From contig NZ_JALNMI010000004.1 in assembly GCF_023156585.1 (NCBI RefSeq), positions 62,001 through 126,000 of the forward strand: 64,000 nt of DNA, read 5' to 3'. Below, piece by piece: positions 13,842 to 22,281 of the stretch. The position numbers were made by a program, and so were the translations under genes. The notes under the pieces were generated by a model. It had not been told where the DNA came from. It saw only the letters and a list, made by a program, of their open reading frames with translations, and did not search any database. Position 1 is the first letter of the stretch. Every line of letters begins with the position of its first letter. Source of the stretch: Subsaxibacter sp. CAU 1640 (GTDB lineage Bacteria > Bacteroidota > Bacteroidia > Flavobacteriales > Flavobacteriaceae).

Positions 13842-16772
13842 TTGAACACTACAAATGTTAACTCATTACTCGACCAATTGGCCACAAAGCTAAAGGGGAC
13901 GCTGCATTACGATGCGCTCACTACCGCCATTTACGCTACAGATGCCTCCGTGTATCGACGGCTTCCGCTTGCGGTGGCGTATCCCAAGGATGCGGGTGAC
14001 ATTAAACTGCTCATACAGTTTGCGAAGCAGCACGGCACGGCGCTGATACCCAGAACTGCTGGCACTTCGCTGGCTGGTCAGTGTGTAGGCGAGGGCATTG
14101 TGGTAGATGTGTCCAAACATTTTACGAAGATTCTCGATGTGAATGAGCGCGCCAAGACCGTGACGGTGCAACCTGGCGTGGTGCGAGATGCGCTGAATAA
14201 TTATTTGAAACCTTTCGGATTGTTCTTTTCGCCGAATACCTCTACGTCGAACAGATGTATGATTGGCGGAATGGTGGGCAATAATTCGTCTGGCACAACC
14301 TCTATTCAATATGGTGTTACGAGGGATAAAGTGCTGGAGTTACAGACCATTTTGAGTGATGGAAGCGACGCCACCTTTAAAGCAATGTCTAAAGAAGAGT
14401 TTCTTAAGAAGACAGAAGAACGCACGCTCGAAGGACATATCTATAAAACGATTTATAATGAATTATCTCCGAAAGAGGTTCAGCAACAGATAAGAGACAA
14501 TTTCCCAAAGCCTGAAATCCATCGTCGCAATACGGGCTACGCCATTGATGAACTATTGAAGTATGATGTGTTTGATGGCGGCCTCGACGGCTTTAATATG
14601 TGTCAACTGTTATCTGGCAGCGAGGGAACATTGGCATTTACGATGCAAATCACCTTGCAACTCGATGATCTCCAATCCAAGGAAAGCTTGATGGTGGCAG
14701 CGCATTTTAATAGCATTGAAGACTGTTTGAATAGTGTGGCACTGGTGATGCAGCACAATCTCTATACCTGCGAGATGATGGACAAGACTATCCTCGATTG
14801 TACCAAGCACAACAAAACCCAACAACAGAACAGACAGTTCATAGTAGGCGATCCGCAAGCTATTTTGATGTGCGAAGTGCGCAGCAATAGCCTTGTAGAT
14901 GTTCAAACGCAGGCTGAAGCATTGATAAAGACTATTGAAACGTCCCGTTTGAGTTACGCAATGCCTGTACTCGAGGGCGATGAAATCGATAAAGCGATTG
15001 AATTGCGAAAAGCAGGTCTTGGATTACTTGGGAATATCATTGGTGATACCAAATCGGCTGCTTGTATTGAAGACACGGCTGTCGCGCTACCTGATCTTGC
15101 CAATTATATCAGTGATTTCACCCGTTTGATGGATGGTCACGGACAGAAAGCCATTTACTATGCGCACGCTGGCGCTGGAGAATTGCATTTGAGGCCTATT
15201 CTCAATTTAAAAACCGAACAGGGCGTTGCCGATTTTAGGACGATTACGACTGACGTTGCGAAATTGGTGAAGAAATACCAAGGTTCTTTGAGTGGCGAAC
15301 ACGGTGATGGTATTGTGAGAGGCGAATTTATTCCGATGATGATAGGAGAGGAGAACTATCAATTGTTAAGACGCATCAAGACAGCGTTTGATCCCGACAA
15401 TCTATTTAATCCAGGAAAAATAGTCGATGCCTATGCTATGGATGAAGCACTGCGCTATATTCCCAATCGTGAAGAACCGGACATCGAAACGCTGCTGGAT
15501 TTCTCCGCTTCCCTAGGTATTTTAAGAGAAGCCGAAAAATGCAACGGTTCAGGTGATTGTAGAAAGTTACCTGAATTTGGTGGTACAATGTGCCCAAGTT
15601 ACCGCGCCACACGAAATGAAAAAGATACCACACGCGCACGAGCCAATGCGTTAAGGGAGTTTTTGACCAATTCTGATCAAAAGAATAAATTCAACCATAA
15701 AGAATTAAAGGAGGTGTTTGATCTTTGTTTGAGTTGCAAAGCTTGCGCCAGCGAATGTCCAAGCAGTGTGGATGTCGCGAGTCTCAAGGCCGAGTTTCAG
15801 TACCAATATCAAAAGGAAAACGGTGTTGGTTTTAGAACCAAACTCTTTGCCAATAATAACAAATGGAATCGTTTGGGAAGCAAGGTTCCGCAACTCACGA
15901 ATTTCTTTTTTAGGAACGGTTTGACGTCTTCCATTATTAAATCTTCCTTGGGAATTTCTAAAAATAGAAGCCTGCCATTGATTTCAAATAAAAGTTTAGA
16001 TAGATTCATTCAAGAACAAACAAATCAAGAAGTTAATCAAGATTATATCAAAACAGTTTATCTCTTCAATGATGAGTTTACTAACCTGTTGGATACACCC
16101 ATTGGAATCGACACGATTGAACTGTTACGAGCTTTAAATTATGAAGTAAAGTTCACAAAACATCAAGAATCTGGCAGGGCATTTCTATCCAAAGGCTTGC
16201 TTGAAGAAGCCAAAAAACTCGCCAATGAAAACGTTGCCATTTTCAAGGATTTGATTTCAAAAGATACACCGTTGATTGGTATAGAACCATCAGCCGTTTT
16301 AACCTTTACGGATGAATATCTTAAGTTGGCTGATGATAAAACGGCGGCAGAGCACATCGCCAACCATACCTTTCTGATCGAAGAATTCCTTCAACAGGAA
16401 ATTAAATTGGGAAACATTTCTTCTGAACAATTCACCAAAGACTCCAAAACCATCAAGTTTCACGGGCATTGCCATCAAAAGGCATTGAGAAATCAATCCA
16501 GTAGTTTCGATGTGCTGAATCTTCCCGAGAATTACAAAGTCACGATCATTCCGAGTGGCTGTTGTGGTATGGCAGGAAGTTTTGGCTACGAAAAAGAGCA
16601 TTATGAGGTCAGTATGGCCATTGGTGAACAAACGTTATTTCCAGCTGTTAGGAATGCATCGACCGAGATTGTGATTGCTGCAAATGGCACAAGTTGTAGG
16701 CATCAAATCAAAGATGGTACGCAGCGAGACGCTTTGCATCCTGTCACGGTTTTAAGAAGGGCTTTGCTTTAA
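13842..16772 (+). CDS. FAD-binding oxidase fused to Fe-S / CCG domain protein (D-lactate or glycolate dehydrogenase type)
   Basis: This 976-residue protein joins an FAD-linked oxidase domain (PCMH fold; LIPRTAGTSLAGQCVG near residues 66-82, then GGMVGNNSSGTTSIQYG, C-terminal GEHGDGIVRGEFIP) to a ferredoxin-like cluster region (CNGSGDCRKL..GTMCPSYR and CLSCKACASECPS) and a CCG-type domain (HGHCHQKAL, SGCCGMAGSFG). Such fusions oxidise D-2-hydroxy acids and pass electrons to quinone. No ATG is in frame upstream; TTG 13842 is the likely start. It is preceded by a TAATTTTAG element. Confidence 0.9.
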   Translation: MNTTNVNSLLDQLATKLKGTLHYDALTTAIYATDASVYRRLPLAVAYPKDAGDIKLLIQFAKQHGTALIPRTAGTSLAGQCVGEGIVVDVSKHFTKILDVNERAKTVTVQPGVVRDALNNYLKPFGLFFSPNTSTSNRCMIGGMVGNNSSGTTSIQYGVTRDKVLELQTILSDGSDATFKAMSKEEFLKKTEERTLEGHIYKTIYNELSPKEVQQQIRDNFPKPEIHRRNTGYAIDELLKYDVFDGGLDGFNMCQLLSGSEGTLAFTMQITLQLDDLQSKESLMVAAHFNSIEDCLNSVALVMQHNLYTCEMMDKTILDCTKHNKTQQQNRQFIVGDPQAILMCEVRSNSLVDVQTQAEALIKTIETSRLSYAMPVLEGDEIDKAIELRKAGLGLLGNIIGDTKSAACIEDTAVALPDLANYISDFTRLMDGHGQKAIYYAHAGAGELHLRPILNLKTEQGVADFRTITTDVAKLVKKYQGSLSGEHGDGIVRGEFIPMMIGEENYQLLRRIKTAFDPDNLFNPGKIVDAYAMDEALRYIPNREEPDIETLLDFSASLGILREAEKCNGSGDCRKLPEFGGTMCPSYRATRNEKDTTRARANALREFLTNSDQKNKFNHKELKEVFDLCLSCKACASECPSSVDVASLKAEFQYQYQKENGVGFRTKLFANNNKWNRLGSKVPQLTNFFFRNGLTSSIIKSSLGISKNRSLPLISNKSLDRFIQEQTNQEVNQDYIKTVYLFNDEFTNLLDTPIGIDTIELLRALNYEVKFTKHQESGRAFLSKGLLEEAKKLANENVAIFKDLISKDTPLIGIEPSAVLTFTDEYLKLADDKTAAEHIANHTFLIEEFLQQEIKLGNISSEQFTKDSKTIKFHGHCHQKALRNQSSSFDVLNLPENYKVTIIPSGCCGMAGSFGYEKEHYEVSMAIGEQTLFPAVRNASTEIVIAANGTSCRHQIKDGTQRDALHPVTVLRRALL

Positions 16773-17617
16773 TCTTTTTTGGGACCAACAATTGTTATGG
16801 CGGCAATCAGATCTTTTAATTCCACATCTTCCATCTCCTTGATGTCTTCATCAGCAAAGAATGGTGTGAGCTTATCGAAGTTGTAGTTATAGATTTTCCA
16901 ACGTTTGAATTGGTATTCTAACGCGGTGAAGTTTTCAATCCAATCGCCAGAATTCAAATACGTGGTTTTACCGTTTTTATTCTCTTTCAGTAACATTTTC
17001 GGCTGATGTATGTGACCGCAAATCACATAATCATAACCGTTTTCAATCGCTAGGTCAGACGCCACCTCTTCAAAGTCGTTGATATACTTCACTGCAGATT
17101 TGACGCTGTTCTTTATCTTTTTCGAAAGGGAATATTTCTCTTTTCCCATCCCTTCAAGACACCAGTTGACCATTCGGTTCAAAAGAATCAAGATGTCATA
17201 GCCATAGCCACCTAACTTTGCAAGCCATTTGGCATTCTGAATAGAAACATCAAACACATCACCGTGAAAGAACCACGCCTTTTTACCATCAATCTCCAAC
17301 ACTTTCTTATCGACGATCGAGATATTACCAATGACCGTTCCGCTAAACTTACGAAGCATTTCATCATGGTTTCCGGTGATGTAGATGATCTCAACACCTT
17401 CCGAAGCCATATCAATGATCTTCTTGAGCACACGAAGATGCGATTTTGGAAAGTAACGCTTACTGAATTGCCAGATATCGACAATGTCGCCATTCAAAAT
17501 CAGCTTTTTCGGTTGAATGCTATTAAGGTAGGTAAGGAGCTGTTTGGCGTGACACCCATAAGTTCCGAGATGGACATCGGAGATAACAGCTATTTCTACT
17601 TTACGTTTTAGTTTCAA
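16769..17617 (-). CDS. LpxH-like metallophosphoesterase
   Basis: The calcineurin-type metal-binding motifs run in order: SDVHLGT, NGDIVDIW, ITGNHDEML, FHGDVFDV and CGHIHQP. This arrangement matches the UDP-2,3-diacylglucosamine pyrophosphatase (LpxH) relatives found in Bacteroidota, which act in lipid A synthesis or related phosphoester cleavage. No ATG is available; TTG 17617 (opening KLKRKVEIAVISD) is favoured over TTG 17638. The 3' end overlaps the stop of the convergent dehydrogenase by 4 nt. Confidence 0.85.
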   Translation of the reverse strand: MKLKRKVEIAVISDVHLGTYGCHAKQLLTYLNSIQPKKLILNGDIVDIWQFSKRYFPKSHLRVLKKIIDMASEGVEIIYITGNHDEMLRKFSGTVIGNISIVDKKVLEIDGKKAWFFHGDVFDVSIQNAKWLAKLGGYGYDILILLNRMVNWCLEGMGKEKYSLSKKIKNSVKSAVKYINDFEEVASDLAIENGYDYVICGHIHQPKMLLKENKNGKTTYLNSGDWIENFTALEYQFKRWKIYNYNFDKLTPFFADEDIKEMEDVELKDLIAAITIVGPKKD

Positions 17618-17802
17618 GAGGTTAAGATTCTGCCACAAAGAACAGACTTTAAGGTTACCTAAACTTTAATCTCTAATTAATTATATATGAGTATTTTGTT
17701 ACCAAATTGTTACCTTGGGAGTGCGAAGAGCAACTGAAATGTGTTCAAAAATGGATTTTTCTATGTCCTTTAATACCGTTACATTAGCGTAAAATACTTT
17801 TT

Positions 17803-18870
17803 ATGGCAGGAAATACCTTCGGAACCTTGTTCAAACTGACTACTTTTGGTGAATCTCACGGACCAGCTATAGGTGGCGTCATTGATGGATGTCCTTCAGG
17901 AATTAAATTGGATATGGATGCCATTCAAAATGAACTCAAACGAAGAAAACCAGGCCAGTCGGAGATTGTCACGCAACGAAAAGAACCAGATACTGTTGAA
18001 TTTCTTTCAGGTATTTTTGAAGGCAAAACCACAGGAACTCCCATTGGCTTTACGATAAAAAACACCAATCAAAAATCAAGAGACTATTCGCATATCAAAG
18101 ACGTGTATCGACCTAGCCACGCGGATTATACCTATGAAAAGAAGTATGGTATTCGCGATTACAGAGGCGGAGGACGAAGTTCGGCACGTGAAACCGCTTG
18201 CAGAGTAGTTGCTGGTGCGATTGCAAAGCAAGTGTTGAAAGACATCACAATTACCGCTTATACATCTTCTGTGGGAGATTTGTTCTTGGAAAAACCTTAT
18301 CAAGATTTAGATTTTACAAAGATTGAAAGCAATGATGTGCGTTGCCCTGATGAAGCGGTTGCCAATCAAATGATTCAAAAAATCAAGGCCATAAGAAAAG
18401 AAGGCGATACGATAGGAGGAACTGTCACTTGTGTTATTCAAAATGTGCCTGTCGGATTAGGTGAACCTGTGTTTGATAAGCTGCACGCCGAACTGGGGAA
18501 AGCAATGCTATCCATCAACGCCGTCAAAGGGTTTGAGTATGGCAGTGGTTTTTGTGGTGCGAAGATGAAGGGAAGCGAGCACAATGACCTTTTCAATGCA
18601 GATGGCAGTACGAAAAGTAATTTGTCGGGAGGTATTCAAGGCGGCATCAGCAATGGAATGGATATTTATTTTCGAGTTGCTTTTAAACCTGTGGCGACCA
18701 TCATTCAAAAGCAAGATGCTTTAGACAACCAAGGAAATATTGTTGAGATGCAAGGCAAAGGACGCCACGATCCTTGTGTGGTACCACGAGCTGTGCCTAT
18801 TGTGGAAGCGATGGCTGCTTTGGTTTTGGCTGATTATCAACTCTTGCAAAAGCACGAGTCTAACAGATAG
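17803..18870 (+). CDS. aroC: Chorismate synthase
   Basis: The 355-residue enzyme has all three signatures: [18 protein letters not shown] near residue 16, the central [17 protein letters not shown] around 117-133, and [13 protein letters not shown] near the C-terminus. It converts EPSP to chorismate with reduced FMN, the last common step to aromatic amino acids, folate and menaquinone. It stands alone, with no other shikimate gene nearby. Length is normal for the family. Confidence 0.97.
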   Translation: MAGNTFGTLFKLTTFGESHGPAIGGVIDGCPSGIKLDMDAIQNELKRRKPGQSEIVTQRKEPDTVEFLSGIFEGKTTGTPIGFTIKNTNQKSRDYSHIKDVYRPSHADYTYEKKYGIRDYRGGGRSSARETACRVVAGAIAKQVLKDITITAYTSSVGDLFLEKPYQDLDFTKIESNDVRCPDEAVANQMIQKIKAIRKEGDTIGGTVTCVIQNVPVGLGEPVFDKLHAELGKAMLSINAVKGFEYGSGFCGAKMKGSEHNDLFNADGSTKSNLSGGIQGGISNGMDIYFRVAFKPVATIIQKQDALDNQGNIVEMQGKGRHDPCVVPRAVPIVEAMAALVLADYQLLQKHESNR

Positions 18871-18892
18871 ATTCAATAAAGAATTATAAATA

Positions 18893-18917
18893 AGGAGATT
18901 CCCGCTTTCGCGAGAAT
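18893..18917 (+). repeat. Short dispersed palindrome
   Basis: ATTCCCGCTTTCGCGAGAAT (18898-18917) is a near-perfect hairpin of the kind scattered between genes in many Flavobacteriaceae. It sits within 10 nt of the next start codon. Confidence 0.5.
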
Positions 18918-18924
18918 GTTGCAT

Positions 18925-20367
18925 ATGAAAAAACTAGCATTACACTGGAAGATTATTATTGGAATGGTACTCGGTATCATTTGGGCATTGTTATCGAGTT
19001 CGTTGGGCTGGAGCAGCTTTACCATCGATTGGATTGACCCATTTGGAACCATTTTCATCAATCTATTAAAACTTATTGCGGTTCCTTTGGTACTGTTTTC
19101 AATCATCAGTGGTGTGGCAAACATTGGTGACCCAGCCAGTTTGGGGCGAATGGGAGGAAAGACGCTTATGATCTATTTGTTGACCACTGTGTTTGCGATT
19201 TCTTTGGGTTTAATTTTGGTCAATACCGTTAAACCGGGAAAACTTATTGATGAACAAAGCAGGATTGACAATCGTATCAGTTATGAAATTTGGGCATCAT
19301 CACAAGGTTATGAAATAAAAGATGGCATCAACTATTTGAAAGATCCAGAGTTTTTTCAACGTGCTCAAGAGATATCAGATTTAACTAAAAGTGAACTCAA
19401 AGAAGCTTCAGTCTCTGACAAACTAGAAAATGCCAACAAACAAAAGAACAAATCCCCTTTACAGCCTTTGGTAGATATTGTTCCTGACAATTTTTTCTAT
19501 TCCCTTTCTAATAATGGTTTGATGCTTCAAATCATATTTTTTGCACTCTTTTTTGGAGTTTGTTTGTTATTCATTCCAACGGAAAAAGCGCAGCCAGTCA
19601 TTAATTTGGTAGATAGCATTAACGAAGTGTTTCTAAAAATGGTGGATTTGGTGATGCAAGCCGCACCGTTTTTTGTATTCGCATTGCTTGCTGGTGTGGT
19701 AAGCAAAATGGCAGGTGATGATATTGGGAAAGTGGTAGAAATATTTAAAGGCTTGAGTTGGTATTCGCTGACCGTTCTGGCAGGCTTGCTTATTATGATT
19801 TTCATCACCTATCCTGGAATCTTAAAAGCATTTGTAAAGAAAATACCTTATACTGGATTTTTCAAATCGATGAGTCCTGCACAAACCCTTGCATTTTCAA
19901 CCTCAAGCAGTGCGGCAACGCTACCTGTCACGATGGAATGTGTAGAACAAAATCTCGGTGTCAATAAAAAAATCAGCAGTTTTGTCCTTCCGATAGGCGC
20001 CACCGTCAATATGGATGGTACCAGTCTTTATCAAGCAGTTGCCGTGATTTTCTTGGCACAGATGCATATGATTGATTTGACAATTGGACAGCAATTGACA
20101 GTTGTTATGACGACTACATTGGCGTCCATAGGTTCTGCTGCTGTACCAAGTGCTGGTTTGGTGATGTTGATTATTGTTTTGGATTCCGTTGGGTTAAATC
20201 CTGCGTGGATTGCCATTATTTTTCCTGTGGATAGAATTCTGGATATGTTCAGAACTGTCGTTAACGTTACGGGCGACGCCACAGTGTGCACCATTATTGC
20301 CAATGGTGAAAATATGTTGGATTATAAAGAACACGATCCTACGGAAACCTTTGATTTGGATTCTTAA
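18925..20367 (+). CDS. Dicarboxylate/amino acid:cation symporter (DAACS)
   Basis: A GltP/DctA-type symporter of about 480 residues. It has the serine-rich re-entrant loop SSSAATLPVTMECVE and the substrate/Na+ motif GATVNMDGTSLYQAV, then the second loop with SIGSAAVPSAGLVML. A large loop of about 100 residues (115-195) between early helices is usual in the Bacteroidota branch. It imports C4-dicarboxylates or acidic amino acids with Na+ or H+. ATG 18925 (MKKLALHWK) is favoured over 18916. The stop overlaps the convergent EamA stop by 4 nt. Confidence 0.93.
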   Translation: MKKLALHWKIIIGMVLGIIWALLSSSLGWSSFTIDWIDPFGTIFINLLKLIAVPLVLFSIISGVANIGDPASLGRMGGKTLMIYLLTTVFAISLGLILVNTVKPGKLIDEQSRIDNRISYEIWASSQGYEIKDGINYLKDPEFFQRAQEISDLTKSELKEASVSDKLENANKQKNKSPLQPLVDIVPDNFFYSLSNNGLMLQIIFFALFFGVCLLFIPTEKAQPVINLVDSINEVFLKMVDLVMQAAPFFVFALLAGVVSKMAGDDIGKVVEIFKGLSWYSLTVLAGLLIMIFITYPGILKAFVKKIPYTGFFKSMSPAQTLAFSTSSSAATLPVTMECVEQNLGVNKKISSFVLPIGATVNMDGTSLYQAVAVIFLAQMHMIDLTIGQQLTVVMTTTLASIGSAAVPSAGLVMLIIVLDSVGLNPAWIAIIFPVDRILDMFRTVVNVTGDATVCTIIANGENMLDYKEHDPTETFDLDS

Positions 20368-21275
20368 ATCTTGACGTGTATTGCTTTGCGTTTTTTTCTT
20401 TGACTTCTAAAGTTAGGAATATTGAATATAACTACGGAGACACCAATTAGCGCATAACTTACGCCTTGCAATGTGGTAATATTCTCCTTAAAGTAGAAAA
20501 CAGCCAATAAGAAGTTGATAATTGGATTCAGATAGATAAAAACTCCAACGATAGATGAATTAAGCCCTTTCAAGGCATAAATGTTGAGAAACATTGGGAT
20601 AATAGTAAACACTATCGCTATGACCACAATCATTCCGTAGAAAAATGATGTCTTTTCCATATCAGAAACATACACAGGGAAGAATGGAAGCAGCAAAATC
20701 ACCGCAAAACCTACTTGCATAGTCAATATTAAAAATCGATCCATCTCTTGATTTTTTCGTTGCAGTACTAAATAAATTGCATAAGTAAAAGCAATGATCA
20801 TACTGTAAAACAAATCCATAAAATTTCCCAAGGACAGCAATAAGCAACTTACCAAGCTCAACACTACAGAAAACCACTGGATTTTGAAAAGCTTTTCCTT
20901 TAGGATTAAATATGCCAACACCATCGTCAGAATGGGGCAGATAAGGTAAGCCAGAGAGGTTGCACTGACACTGACGTTGTTCATTACAAATATGAATATA
21001 AACCAATTAAGCGCTAGAAAGAGTCCGCTTATAACGTTGATAAACCAAATTTTCTTTTTGGTTTTTGTAGGCAACGATTGGTAAAGTGCAATGTTCTTTT
21101 TTAAGAATTTTGGACGCAAGATTAAGGAAACAATCAGCATTATGAATACCGAAATCAATGAACGGTAGCTTAAAATATCAAAAGCAGGAAATGCATCCAA
21201 CGATTTTAATACCAAACTAAAAAATCCCCAAATGGTAAAAGCGCCAATAACGGCGGCATAGTATTTAGTGTTCAT
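20364..21275 (-). CDS. EamA/RarD-type transporter
   Basis: This protein of about 300 residues with ten predicted membrane spans contains the duplicated EamA unit. The opening AAVIGAFTIWGFFSLVLKSL and SYRSLISVFIML resemble RarD. Members export small metabolites, and the substrate cannot be told from sequence. ATG 21275 is used in place of an upstream TTG. A basic tail (RSQRKKRK) faces the cytoplasm. Confidence 0.85.
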   Translation of the reverse strand: MNTKYYAAVIGAFTIWGFFSLVLKSLDAFPAFDILSYRSLISVFIMLIVSLILRPKFLKKNIALYQSLPTKTKKKIWFINVISGLFLALNWFIFIFVMNNVSVSATSLAYLICPILTMVLAYLILKEKLFKIQWFSVVLSLVSCLLLSLGNFMDLFYSMIIAFTYAIYLVLQRKNQEMDRFLILTMQVGFAVILLLPFFPVYVSDMEKTSFFYGMIVVIAIVFTIIPMFLNIYALKGLNSSIVGVFIYLNPIINFLLAVFYFKENITTLQGVSYALIGVSVVIFNIPNFRSQRKKRKAIHVKI

Positions 21276-21351
21276 TTGTACCTTAAATAGAAGCCGCAAA
21301 GGTATTCTAAATCGGTTGTTGAAAGTTCTCTGAAAACGATAAATAAATCAT

Positions 21352-21492
21352 AAAAAAAAGCCTCAATATCCAACTGTATCCTTTTTCAAATCTGTTTTAA
21401 AAACCCATCTTACGCTAGACATTCACAAAACGGGAGCTTGATTCTTCCCAACTAACGGAAGTTGGGCTCAAACTGGATGTTGGTATTAAGGC
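21352..21492 (-). ncRNA. Candidate structured small RNA
   Basis: On the minus strand, GCCTTAATACCAACATCC (21475-21492) can pair with GGATACAGTTGGATATTGAG (21362-21381; then GC) as a closing stem of about 18 pairs, followed at once by eight U residues (21352-21359). Inside is a perfect hairpin CCCAAC...GTTGGG (21448-21467). The layout (closing stem, internal hairpin, U-run) fits a free-standing RNA of about 140 nt. It has no match to an RNA family that I recognise. The gap 21276-21867 has no gene. Confidence 0.45.
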
Positions 21493-21818
21493 TTTATTGA
21501 ATAAAATTATAACCTCAAAAGGTTAAAAAAAATAAATGTTTAGTGTAAATAAGTTCTGAATTAGTTAACCCATACTTTCAATGAGTTAACTGTAAGCTGT
21601 TATATTTCAATATTTTGAAAATTGCAGCTCACAGATGATTTTTGCATTTATACTTGATTGAACAATAAAATTGGATGTTCAACGAGAAATTTATCACGAG
21701 AAGTTAGTGTTGTGTACTTTTAAATCATTAAAATAATGTGCTATAAATCAATACTTTGTTGAAAATTTAAGTTTGTTTAGTAGTTAAATTAGTTTTAAGT
21801 TAGTTGTTAAATTGTTAG

Positions 21819-21850
21819 AAAAGCCCTATTCCCCGAATGAGGGCTTTTTT
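21819..21850. terminator. Intrinsic terminator
   Basis: AAAAGCCCT (21819-21827) pairs with AGGGCTTTT (21840-21848); T-run on the plus strand, shorter on the minus strand. It lies 18 nt beyond the end of the mutS2-DCC operon. Confidence 0.7.
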
Positions 21851-21867
21851 ATATTCTATAGTGGAGA

Positions 21868-22281
21868 TTATAGAAACTTTGCTTTTAGCTCTGGCGTAGG
21901 AATCATACATTCTTCCTTTTTACCGTACCATTTGTACCTGTTTTTGGCAATATAATCATACACCCAGTTTCTGATGAAAGCAGGTACAATCAAAAACCCA
22001 ACCATTAGATTTCTAGGGAAACCCAATTTTGAAGCAATCTTTAAAGCAGCGGTCGATTTATAGCTGATGCCATTTTCTTCAGAATAAAGAAGAATGGAGT
22101 CAATTTTATTGATGTCAATTTTAAATTCTTTGATGATTTGCTCCCCAATGTCGCTTTGAAGTGCTGCAAACCGGAAAACATCGCTTTTATCGTGTTTAAT
22201 AATGTATTGCACTGACGCATCGCAGAGGTTACAAACACCATCAAAAAGCACTAATTTTTTATTTTTGGGAAGCTGATTCAT
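21868..22281 (-). CDS. DCC-family (DUF393) thiol-disulfide oxidoreductase
   Basis: The defining motif DGVCNLCDASV near residues 14-24 gives the CxxC pair after an Asp-Gly. The remaining 110 residues, including FRFAALQSDIGEQI and the C-terminal region RNWVYDYIAKNRYKWYGK, follow the DCC pattern. The biochemical substrate is not established. The start overlaps the mutS2 stop by 4 nt, so the two are co-translated. That linkage to DNA repair may be incidental. Confidence 0.9.
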   Translation of the reverse strand: MNQLPKNKKLVLFDGVCNLCDASVQYIIKHDKSDVFRFAALQSDIGEQIIKEFKIDINKIDSILLYSEENGISYKSTAALKIASKLGFPRNLMVGFLIVPAFIRNWVYDYIAKNRYKWYGKKEECMIPTPELKAKFL

